Assembly (NCBI GenBank): GCA_032622095.1 | Contig: CP136067.1 | Span: forward strand, 52,863,899 to 52,927,898 | Reading direction: 5' to 3' | Length of the DNA: 64,000 nucleotides | Source: Siphonodentalium dalli | Lineage: Eukaryota > Mollusca > Scaphopoda > Gadilida > Siphonodentaliidae | In this document: piece by piece, positions 41,893 to 54,900 of the stretch | Layout: each line of letters opens with the position of its first letter | Numbering within the stretch: position 1 is the first letter of the stretch | Notes under the pieces: generated by a model | Seen by the model: only the letters and a program-made list of their open reading frames with translations | Database searches by the model: none | Told to the model about the DNA's origin: nothing | Position numbers and translations under genes: made by a program

Positions 41893-42866
41893 TTGATTCT
41901 AATAAATATTTTTGTCTGCCAACTGGACAGCAGCTAACTTTGTTCAAACTGGAATCGCTATTGATACAGATTGTGAATTGAATTGAGGGCTGGGGATAGC
42001 AGCGTGATGATATTATGATGATTTATTATGGATCTCAATAATGGTGAATCACAGATTCTAATACATATGAGGACTCCATTCATTACATTGAGCAGGTCAT
42101 TATGTTCGGGGCAGTGAATCAAATGATTGTGTAATTATGGTAGGCTTGCTTCCCCCAGTCCAGAGGTGGTATAGCTGCATGCTCTGGGTGTAATAGAACG
42201 TTAGGTGTGTGGATGCCGGTCTAAGTGGAGAAGACGTATGATAAAAAAATTATTTTCTATAAATGAACAATAGATTTGATATCTGATAATATTTCAAGCT
42301 TGTATCATTTATAATTCACACAAGATTTATTCCATTGGGAAAAAAAGTTGCAAAAACCTTGTTGGTTTCATCATGGATGTCATCACTTTCACACAAGGTC
42401 TATGCTGATGCATCTTCGACACACAATTTCCAAATCAGAATCACAGTTGTGACCTGTGGATGTTGTCAGGGGTAGTACCTAACACCATCCTTGGTACCAG
42501 CCCTGGCTGTTACTATATTTAAATAAAAGGTCGCTGACCAAAATATCCACTGATGAAGGTGGCATGTGTGAAGGATTTATTGGTTTCAGATCCCTACACT
42601 ACATCTGTAGGAGGAATTGATTACTCCTAAATATGTTCCATATCTTCAATGTGTCTAGAAAGGGTCAATAACTCTAAAATATAAAACATAAAGCATTTCT
42701 GAGTCAAAAATGGCCGAAATGAAACCGACAGAACTCAAATTCGCAGGTTCCCATTCTGGTTGACATTCTGGGGGGCAATTACACAATTCAAGAAAATTAT
42801 TCACCCATTCCTGCCCAGCATAATGAATAGAATCTTCCAAAAGAGGTATACATATAATGGAATGTT

Positions 42867-42998
42867 TTAAGGAGAGTTTGAGACAGTGCGTTTGAGCTTC
42901 ATACACTGAATGGCTTTGAGCCGTTTCTGTGCTGGTTCAAATGTTGATTGTAGTCCTAATGTCGACTCGTAGAACATGGTGGCCATATCCCATACTCC
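42867..42998 (-). CDS. TTC17: TTC17 last exon, stop TAA
   Basis: The acceptor is CACTTCTTTCAG. It encodes GVWDMATMFYESTLGLQ, FEPAQKRLKAIQC and ends SNSP, like human WYESTLKLQ-EFVPA and -RRSP. The stop is at 42867-42869. A possible poly(A) signal (TTTATT on the + strand) is at 42576-42581. Confidence 0.92.
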   Translation of the reverse strand, partial: GVWDMATMFYESTLGLQSTFEPAQKRLKAIQCMKLKRTVSNSP

Positions 42999-45900
42999 CT
43001 GAAAGAAGTGAATTTCAGTTATTAAAGTGATGTGAAACACCCCAGTAGGGTGGTCAAATAGAAATGGAAAATAATCTTGCTCAAAGTAGTTATTTTTATG
43101 AATATTAGTCCAAATTAACAGCATGCACTGCCATTCTTATATATTAATTAAACGCAATGACACTCGATGGCGAACTAATTTGTGTTAGCTTATCGCCGAT
43201 GGTTGCGTGCCAAATCGAGATGTAAATATTTACTATTAAGCGTAGTTCAGACGATGATTTCTATGAAGTGGTATGGTCGATTTCTTTGAGATTTTCGGCG
43301 ATGTTAGTAGAATGCTTCATCCCCACAGTTGGCAAAGTGCATGAGTACTACCTTAACAGTTTCACACACCCAAATAAGTCCATAATATGTCTTTAAATAA
43401 CAAAGTGGATGAACAAAAGTTATTATTTGTACGCATTGTCGTAGCACTGTAATTCAAAATGGAGAAAGAGAAAATAAGTCAGAACAGTGAGTATAATTAT
43501 GTTATTTTTGGGCAAACTTCAGAAAAATAACTACCAAAAGTTGCTGTTCTCATATAGGTGGTATGATAAGCTCTATTTCTATACCAAATTTGAACAAAAA
43601 CATGTACAGACTTTGAACAAAAAACTGGTAAGGACTTTGAACATGAACAAGTCTCAGCATAAAACACACAGAACCTGGGCTCAATAATACCTTCAGTTAT
43701 CACTGGTGATGCATATTGATGTCATATCATAAAATCGTTTTCTGGTGACCAGGTGTTGTCGCCCACTGTACCGACCATATAATAACACTCCGCCTCAAAT
43801 TACGGTACTAAGAAAACGTGAACACTCCCGGTCATATAGTGGATAATAGCGTAAACAGATGACAGGGTTCATATATATTCAGCAAACAAAGTTCAAGAGC
43901 TGTATTGGTGAGTAGAAAACATTGAAAGAAAAATTTATATATTTTAGACACAAGATGCTGTTGGTATTTTCATCACATTATTATTGTTTAAACCACAAAA
44001 TCTATATAAAAGTGCAGGCGGAAACCATCCTAGAGGGAGATTTCGCTGAAATGATTAACTTCTTCTTATTTTGATAGGGAGAAGTGACTTCTCTGTTCAA
44101 TTACAGTAGGGTTCTTTAACCCTTCCATGACTGGAGCTTTCTGAAATTTTGAGAAAACCCTTTGCCAATGTATTCTCTTATATATGCGAGTCTCCAATAG
44201 GAAGCATTGCATATATAAGAAATTACATTGGCCTAACAATATTTACCTTGATGCTGTAAGCCAGTGAATTATCTTATATATGCAAGGCTCCCAATGGGAG
44301 ACTCGCATATATAAGAGAATACATTGGCAAAGGGTTTTCTTGCACAGGATCTTTAATGCTGCACCAGTGCAGCTCCTATCATGAAAGGGTTAAGGTGTGC
44401 ATATTGTTGCACACGGAACAGCCATGACTGTGTGCCTAGCACAGTGTCATCCCTGGACATGCCACTGAGAGGAGTGGAGGGACGAAATTTATCCAATATG
44501 TTTTCAATGTGTCTTGAGATTCAGAATATTGATCATGGCATCGGTGGTTGATTTTTGATACTCACGGTACTGGGAATGCAGAATGCAACACAAAGTCCGA
44601 CCGATACCATGTCGGATTTGAACCTCCGACCGAGTCGTAGGTGACCTTGTCGAAGGTGTAGCTCAGAGGTTGGCCCACTAACACACCTACTGCTATCTTT
44701 TAATTGATTGCATTACTTCCACCTGTGTGATAATTTCACCCAAATGTACTAGAGCAATCTTGATAGCCTGTGTGCATAAATCCTTGCATCACCAGTGATA
44801 AATGAAGGTATTCTAGAGCCCAGGTTTTATGTGATTTTATGCTGAGACTTGTTTGTGTTCAAAGTCCTTAACCATTTTTGTTTTTAGTAGATGATTAGTT
44901 AGCATGTGCGTCAATCAGAAAGAATTATTTGATGCTAAATTATAATGACTGTTGGTGTGTAATAAACACAAAACCACATAGGCATGTGAAGTAGGTGAAC
45001 ATTATCGCACTCAACTCTAGTTGTAACATTGAACAACAACACACTTAGGCCACTTCTACCTAAAGGAGTGTCATGACAAATTTTGTTGTGTCAGTTGTGC
45101 TGTGCATTGGCACATTGCATTCAAATTGGAACACAGTCAATACCACTGAGGCAATTAGCTATACAGATGACACACACAACTGAGAGATTCTATTTTCAAC
45201 AGTCAACACAACACAAGTCCCAATGCAAAGTTATATGGCAACTAAGAACACGAGTCATGAAATTCCTTTGCTTTCAATCTATTAAAGATGGCAGCTAAGT
45301 ATGCAAAGCATAAGAAATTGACGTGTAATTATAAGAATAAATATTTAAGTGTTGGAATTAGGCATGTTTGACATTATCATATAATTTTTTAATTTGCACC
45401 TATGGGACAACTCAATATCCATAATAATTGAACTAATACTATGCAACAACGGTACTTAGTAATAGTTTGTAGGCCTATATTTGCAAATATATTCAGCCAC
45501 AGGGCTAAATTGTATATGGGATGCGGACCCGCAAAAAGGGTGAATCACGATGTAGACTTCGTGATTATTATATAACAGATTATTTCTACAATGCATATAT
45601 GAAAGCATACTCATAGAATTAACTCTATAATATATACAAACCTTAGAAGCGTAGATGTTGGCCATTGTAAAGTGGCTAACAGGGAGTTCATTTGAGACTT
45701 CCAAAGCCATGTTGGTAACAAATATGGCATCGTTGAGTCTATCCGACCGATGCAAAATGTTTGCGAGACTGATCAGCGATGAATCCTGAGAAAAAAAGAT
45801 ACATGTTTCTTATATTTTCATAAACTTTTTATGTCAAAATATAAATCATAGACCCACTCCCAGAAGACCGAAAGTGTTATCCTACTCTCAAGATGTTATC

Positions 45901-48900
45901 CTACTCTCAGCGCTGTATCATGATGTCAATTGTTGCATCATTCGGTATCCTTGCGCGTTATTTTAAAATAAATGGCTGGTGATGTTGTAGCTTTAATAAC
46001 TTAAGAACATATTAGGCCTCTATGTGTTTCATTGTGGTCTGGGTCGTAACAAACTGGTATAGAAAATATAATAAACACACAGTCAACTGTTCTGTGTAGT
46101 GCATGGACTTTCTCCTCTTGTGAGATGCGAGGATTATTTTCACTCGGCTAGCGCCTCGTAAAATAATCCTCTGCATCTCACTCGAGGAGAGAAACCGTAC
46201 GTACTCAGAACAATTAACTATTGTCTATATCTGTCCTAAATCCAAGTTCAAAACAGGGTTCATACAGTACCCTGAAAGTGCTTGAATTTGACCTGTTTTC
46301 TGGGCCTGGTAATCTTTGATAAACAGGTTATTTTATAAGTTTCATGAAGTGTGCTTGAATGTTACCCATGATGGGTTTTTTCAAGCTTGTTCATGTACTA
46401 AGACAAACAAGTTTTATTGTTACAGATTTATATTTGTTACATTTGCATAAACTATAATTGAAATGATGTCAATTTAAAAAGGTATGCATTTAGATTATAT
46501 TGGCCTATTATATTTTGTAAGTTTGGTTAATGAGGTCCTTGAAATTGCTTGTTTGGTCCTTGTAAACTCCTTGAATTTAATTATGATTGAAGGTTATGAA
46601 CCCTGTCATAAGAAAACAAAATAATCAAATGATGAATAATGAAATATTCTGTAAAATTAAGGTGCGACATTAACTTTTTTCCAGATATTTTTGGTTGTTG
46701 TGGGTAATGAAATTTTCTTCTAAACTCAAATTTGAGACAAGATAAGACTACATGTACATGTTCCCAATATTACCAGCAAACTTTCATTAAGCACAAGAAA
46801 TGATAAGTCAGTGATTAAGTACAAATAATTTATGGAACTCTGGTGATCACAGGATAGTGAGATTCTGCGTATTTAACCCTTTCATGACTGGAGCTTCCTG
46901 AAATTTTGCAAAAACCCTGTGCCAATGCATTCTCTTATATATGCGAATCTCCCATATGGAGCCTCGCATATATAAGAGAATACATTGGCCTAACAATATT
47001 TACATCTACCTTGTAAGCCAGTGCATTCTCTTATATATATGCAAGGCTCCCTGTGTGAGACTCACATATATAAAAATGCACTGGCACACGATAACGAATC
47101 GAGTGGAAAACAAGACCGCATGTGCTATCATCTTTACTATAATGGCGATCAAAGAGACCTGGTGCATTAAAAAAAAATGGCCGCCATGATGGACGCCATC
47201 TTGTCTGGAGTCTCTGTGGCCACTTTTTTTTCTTGTTAACAAGTGAAAAAAATTAGAGGAGATCTTAAGGAAGAAAATTAGTGGGGTGAAGTTTAGTCCT
47301 GGGGGGTGTTCAGAGGTCGACCAATATCTCCTGGACTAAATCATTGGTCATCGAAAATATTCAAAATAAAGAGTGTACTGACATACCTTGTATTCCCTTG
47401 GGGAATTAGCCAAGGAGAGACGCAGACAATCCACAGCTTTCTTAGCTTCCCCCTCGACTCTCCAGTAAAGAGCCGCTATATTATTCAGGACCCACGATGT
47501 CTTATTCTGCAAACACACAGAGAATAAAGGCATGAGTATTAATGAAACAAGAGCCCAATATCAATAGAATTCACTTGGTGAGATACCATCCCTATAAGGT
47601 CACTTATGACTATGCATATATATTAACTTCTTCACTGCTGAATGAAGAAATGATGTCATGTGCAGGGCCATTGATGTTCGGCCCATTTGCCTGTGGAAAA
47701 ATATTGGGAATATCCCAAAGACCATAAAACTGATACTCTGTAGAAAGGCTATTATCATTAACAATCCTGGTACGGCATACTCTGTTTCAAATGTCGAGAG
47801 ACAATCGTTGCTCTAATTTCTTAGTTCCAGTTATGAATAATGAGTGACCACTAGTGTGCTGAAGTTGGTCCGCACACAGCATGACATTTTATGTGTGTAC
47901 GCGTATGGATGTCAAGAGGTGAACAGAGCGCTCCAATGATATTTTAAAGTGATGAAATGAGTTGGTAATTCTGAAAATTATTTTATATTTTCCACTTCCA
48001 TTTGCAACCTAATTTTGCAGGACTCTGATATTTACTTATGTCTTAACATTATTCACTTGACAGTAAAAGCTTATAGATGTGAATGTTCGGATAATTCATC
48101 TAAATTTGATCGTTTTCGGAGATGTGGTAAATCACAATGATTCATACAATTACCCTTGTCGTTTTATTGTACCATGATGTCCATCAAGGGTGGATGAAAG
48201 ACAGTACAGAGGGGCAGCATAACATGTTACAAGCCCCTGTGACAGAACTTATTATCTGAACATCCCTACAAATGAATAAATGGAAACAATAGGATGTTTC
48301 TCTGTCTGTCTTCTGCTTATAGTATCTGAAAATGAATAGACTATCAAATGTATGATCTTAGAATGTATGGAAGTTCCATTCACACCTCAATGATTAAATT
48401 ACTGAACACACCTGTTCTAGAGCTATAGCTATCCTGGCTCCTATGACCTCTGTTGTTTCAGTCTCACCTCGTAATCTCTGCAGGACCTGGAATATAACAT
48501 GATAATGTGAACAATTATGAAAAATTTCAAAATATCTGCAAAATATAATTTTGTTTAAGCCAAACCAAAAATGTCTCTGTTTCTGATAACATGCAGACAG
48601 GGATATATATATATATATATTTATTTTTTTACAATTTGTTGTCACGTTACCATGGAATATGGTAGATCAATGTGTTTTGAAAATGAGCCAAGCATTGGAT
48701 AAAAACATGCTGTCCTTTGAATTCATTTACTCTGCAGTAAGATCTCTACCAACGTTGATCTTAATAACCGACTTAGTTTTGCTTTTGGGATTGGGAAAAA
48801 TGATAAATAATCACATTGACACAGGCAAAAATTGAGGCAGACAAGAATATCTCAGCCAGGCCTCAGCAAAATATTTTGAGTCACGCCAGCTAAGAATCTT

Positions 48901-51900
48901 GTGTGACGAAGCTATTATCTTCATTGTTATCAGGGTCCGTGCTGCCACTTTCCAAACATGCCTGAGTTTAGTGTGCCTGTCATTTGCAGAATGAGGTCCC
49001 CAGAGGGTGAATATAGTGATGCTATCCTGCATAGCGGGCTAGCATCACCAAATTCACCCTGTGGACCTCATTCTGCTAAGGCATCATCTTCTCTGGAAAG
49101 TTTATTTATTATGAAATTTATATGCACCCATTATCACACAGTCATTCCATATATACATAAACACCACATAACAATATAGTGACCCAATGTATACACGTAC
49201 ACCTGGCCCATGACCACGGATTACCATACAGCCATGAGTCACAATGGAGGCACACCGGGTATACTCCTAAACATTACCCATAACCATAGTCACTCCGTGG
49301 ATACCAATGCATTCATTCACCTCACCATTGGCCATACGGTAATCCCCTGTATACATATTATCCACACACATGGTCAAATAGACATTCAATATATACATCA
49401 ACACCACAACAATGACCATAGAGTCACTCCAGGTATACATATGCACCTCACCAATCGTCATATAGCCACTCGCTTCATACACATACCCTCACCCATGCCA
49501 CCTGGTATACTCCTTCACCTGTCCTATGGCCATATAGTCACCCGTGTGTACCTATTCAAAACATTCATACATGATCATGGTCAATCCTTGTATACATATT
49601 CACCTCACCATTGGCCATGTCACTCCCTGTATCCCTATGTGTCACACCATAGCCGAATAGCGACACAAGATATACTAAAACACCCCAGCCATGTCAGAAA
49701 AGTCACTCCATGTATGCATATGCACCTCATCCATGGCCATATAGCCACTCGCTATATACACATACCTCTCGCCCATGACCATATAGCAACACGTGTGTAT
49801 ACCTGTATAACCTACACATGACCATACCGCCACGAGTCACCAAGTAGGACCACCAGGTATACCCATACACCTGACACATGACCATTTAGTCACTCCCTGT
49901 ATAGATATTCATTACATTTATGACCATACAGTCACTCCTTGTATACCTACATGTACTCATCTCACCATTGACCATACATTCACTACATGTATACATATTC
50001 GACACACATAGTCATATAACCACTCGGTATATACATATGCAACCCACCCTAGACCATAGAGTCACTCCAGGAATACATATAGACCTCACCAACGGCAATT
50101 CAGCCCTTCCAGATATACAAAAACCTGCACACACGACCACTCATACCTTCCCTTCCATACTTGCATATACCCCTCACACATGACAATTCAGCAACTCACT
50201 GTATAATCATACACGCCATCCATGATCATACAGCTAAACCCTATACACCCACCAATGATAATACATCCACGAGATATAATTATGTAACACAAGGACACCC
50301 CCTATACACTCACACGCTCGATAATGTCCACCCAGCTTACTCCAGGTAGGCATATACACTTCAACCATGACCATGCAGTCATTCCATGTATACCTATACA
50401 CATTACCCGTAACCATAAAATAACTCCCTATTTATCCACACATCCCATCCATGATTATACATACAACACATGTACATCCCACCCATGACCTTACAGTCAC
50501 TCCATATATACATAATCAACACATAGATGACCATGTAGCTATATACATACACCACATCAATGTCCATAGAGGCACATCGGGTGCAGCCGTACTGGATAGA
50601 CACAACCATACACCATACAGTCACTCCATGCATACCGATTCACATCACACATGCCCATGACCTCTCCCTGAATACCTATACATCTTACCATGGACAACCC
50701 ACACATAACCATATAGTCACTCTTGGTATACCTATGCACATCATTCATGACATACAATAACTCCCTGGATACCTATTCACCTCACCTATGAGCATAGAGT
50801 AACTCCCTGACTACCATCTTGGCATCCACCCTGCATCCAGTTGATATTTTTGTTATCATAATGGACCAGAATAACCACAGATTATGGTTCATCTCGGTTC
50901 CGTCACAAAGTTCTGCCCATTTCCTGTCCATAATATGGCCAGAATCACAAAAGAGGTTTTCGGGCAAAATACAATACTTTAAAATGAAATTGTCATGCCC
51001 CATACGGAACTGGGACAACCAGAATAGAACATATAGTTGTCAGTTAATTAACTAACACGTATAATAACCAAGTAAGTCACAATTTATTACCTTTTCGGAT
51101 AACACAGAGAATAATGTTCGGGATATATGTAAAAAAAATTTTTTACAAATTTTGTTGCCATTTTGGAAGCCATCTTGAGCAATTTGGTCTATAAATACTG
51201 TAGTGTGACACATTTAAGATAGACCAAAACAATAAACACATTTGAATCCAAAGACAGTTACACTTTACTTGAAAAAATGGTCCATACCTGAACAGTTAAT
51301 TTTTGCCGATATTTATGTCAAGTTTTTGAGAGAAAAGTCCAATATTTTTGGTGATGTCAGTGGTGACAATATTATAGTAACAATTAACCATGGTGCATCA
51401 GACATGTTAGTATTCAATGTATAGGATGCAGAATAGCCAATTTTATACATCAACCACAACTTGTAAGCGATTGCAGGACACGCTGGGGCAATATTTACTA
51501 TTTTCCATATTTTGGTGGCCATTTTGAGCCAAAGTAAGAATTTTGGTTCCAATGAGTTGGAATATTCATAGGTAATGATATACCTCACTTAGATTACAAA
51601 GTTCTGTTCATTTCTTGTTGAAATATGACTAGAATCCCAATTGTGATTTTTTGTGAAATTTTATGCTTCGTTCTAAAAAATCGAACTTTTGAGGGAAGGG
51701 GCTAGGACCCCAATAATTGCACATTTAATTGCTCCAATGATCAGTTAATATACAAAATACAAAATAAAGTCACATTACTCAACCAGTTCCAAACAGCATG
51801 AACTGATCTAGAAGATATTTGTGAAAAAAACGTCATATTTTCAACTTAATCATGATTCACAGAACTTTCAACCGGGTGTGATTTCATGCAGAGCGTTTAT

Positions 51901-54900
51901 TTATTAAATAACATACTTGTCCATATATGTATAGCAGGTGATGATATAGTTCTGACAGAAAGGTCACGAGGGGTGATTCGAATAACAAAGTATTCCCATG
52001 TTCATGAGATTATATGTATAACGAGTGTGACATATGTCTCGATATTGACATAGTGTATTTTCGCGGCAATAAAAACAGTATGTGACTTTAAGTTGATTTT
52101 ATGAGTGAAATATGGGTCACAGGCAGCGACAGGCACCCTCGTTGGATTCAGCATACTTGAATTATGCTAGAACACTTAGTTTCATGCTTTTCCCCAAAAA
52201 TGCCTCTAGGGTTCTAGTATTCCACAAATGTAGCTTTTCCGACCAGACTATAACAAGGGCCTTGATATGCTTTGAACTTACCTCTCGGAGGCCAGACTCA
52301 GGATGATACTCTAGATTGTCCCTGTCTGATATGCTCGGAAGATGGTCCAGTGACGACACACTAACAAAGTCTGTCATGCACTCAGGCTCCTCCAGTCCTG
52401 TATTTAGTGGTATGTCAAAGTCTATGTGGTCCCGCAAACTGCAACAATTGAGTAAATAGTTTTTATCCCTTTCTATACTGAATAGATTCTTCCACTCAGT
52501 TATAAAAGTATACATTGGAACAGACTATTATTAATTTGGAGGGGTGTTGAGGTAATAAAAACAGACGGCAGACATGTAATGCCAATCAAAATTCTTTTCG
52601 TGCAGTTCATTTTAAATTATTTGTTTTGGTGGATTGAATTACAATGGCGATAAACATACCCTGTTTCGTTGGATATTCGGAGAATCGAGCATGAAAACAG
52701 TTGTCACCTCGGCAGCTCATTCACAAACTATTTTTATGCTCGAATCCTGGAATATACAACTCAACAGAATATGTTTATCAATGAAATCAATCTGCTTAAA
52801 CATATACTTACAGCCAGTCTGCAAATAGTGTGTCTGTCATGTTGCAGAATGAGGTCAACAGAGGGTGAATTTAGTGATGCTATCCCACATGGTGGGCTAG
52901 CATCACCAAATTCACCCTCTGGGAACCTACTTCTGCTTAGGCCTCAACTGCTATGGGAGATTTAGGATCAGATGAAATTTCCCCAGTTGAAGTTATCACC
53001 CATTAATCATCCCCGATTATGCGTTTTATCTTCTGCAAATTATGGGATATAGAAACTTCACAGAAGGGAAAAACTAAAAATAATTCGAGACTATAGATAC
53101 TTCCCAGAAGATGAGGCCTAAGCAGAATGAGATCCCCAGAGGGTGCATTTGGTGATGCGGGAAAGCCTCACTAAATTAACCCTCTGGGGACCTCATTCTG
53201 CAATTGACAGACACACTATTTGCAGGCTTGACTAAGAGTCATAATGACATACCGGTACAGAGTCTATCGTAGTCTTGTTGACAGTGCATTCTCTATATTT
53301 GCGAGGCTCCCTATGGGAGAATCGCATATATAAGATAATGCACTGGCACAGGGCCTTTACTGCTGCACCAGCGCCGCTCCCATTATGAAAGGGTTAATGA
53401 TGGCGAACATTATTGCCAAAGTTTATTGATATCTGATGATATGGCTAACCCATGGCTGATCAGGAGATTCTTTATTTATGTGGACAGACAAAAATACTTA
53501 CTTGATTCCTTTTGCTGTCACAGAAAGCCATGTACTGGTGAACTGTCTGAAATTCACCTCTGGTATTGTTTCACACTGCAACAATGTTGGCATGGCAACC
53601 ACCAATCTTTTTCCAACCTGGAGAGTAGTATCTACAATGTGGAAGAAATGGACATATTCAGAACCGGCATATTTTAACCCTTTGAGTGCCAGGTCGATTT
53701 TTGTATCAACCCATATACCCTGTGCCAATGCATTCTCTTATATATGCGAGTCGACCATAGGTCGCCTCGCATATATAAGAGAATGCATTGGCCTAACAAT
53801 TATTATTATTTTTTTATTTTTTTTTACAATTTTTTACAATTTTAATAATTTATTCTTATATTCTTTAACAGACTTATTTTGTAGGTTTAGGGCCGATGAG
53901 ATCGGCCCCTGGCACTCAACGGGTTAAATGTCCAAAACCCTTCATAACATTGTATTTGTTAATTTATGCTATAAGTCATATTTCAAAACTATTCCTTGTA
54001 GGATAATCTGACTGTATTATTTTGATAGGGAGTGAATGGAGGGCATATCCTTCTCATCATGGGTGACAAAAATGAATCAAATCAGTGGAAGTAGACAGAA
54101 CACAAAGCACATCTTAATCAAGAATTGTTATTGAATGAGTTGCAGACGGCACAAGAATATATTTCACAACTTATGAGAGCGGACCTCATGTGAAATGTGA
54201 ATATCTGCCATCCGCAACTAGTTTGACAAAAGATTTAAGAATCTGATGCAAGTTGTGTTCTGTATTTATTACACACCCTTGTTTCAGGTAAGCTCAATCT
54301 TTAACTGCAACCTCCATTGATTCCATACTTGTGATTTAAGTCTGATGAATTGTCAACAATTGAGGCATGAAGGAAAAGGATATAGTTCATGTAATTTACG
54401 TCATTGCTCCTGACAAATTAAAAAGAAAAACAATCTGGCTTGTATTCCACTTGTAATAGACAATAATATATTCAATTGTTCTTATTCCACTGAATACACG
54501 TGCTTCATGCTAGCGGGTGTTGAAAAAAACAGCAAAACTGTGGCCATGTATGACTTATTTTCGACTTCTAGAATGCTATACATGTACAATAAAAAATCAT
54601 TTTATAATCAATCAGGAGAAGTATAAACATAAAAGTTTATCTTACATAACTATGGTACGAAAGATTACAGATATCATACCAAAGAATTAGTAGACATCAC
54701 TGCTATTTCAAGAGATAACTTGTTTTTTTTAGGACGAAGGCACCCCACTGCATGCAAAGTGTTTTCGCTTTTCGGTTTTCACTTTTTGTGGATTATGTAT
54801 CTTTGGCTCTTGTTGAGGTCATATTCTCGCGGGAGTATCACAGGTATACACTAAATTGTGTATCCCAGTGACGGTTCTTACCCCAGCTTTGGTAGAAGTA

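Noticed and set aside
44570-44700. Possible tRNA or SINE (T-arm-like 'ggaggttcaaatccgac' on the - strand)
   Set aside because: The A-box-like 'tagctcagaggttgg' is on the opposite strand, so no cloverleaf can form; at most a scrambled SINE relic.
49210-49821. 203-codon open frame, longest in the window
   Set aside because: It is built entirely from a ~45-bp minisatellite, has no domain, and lies in a TTC17 intron.
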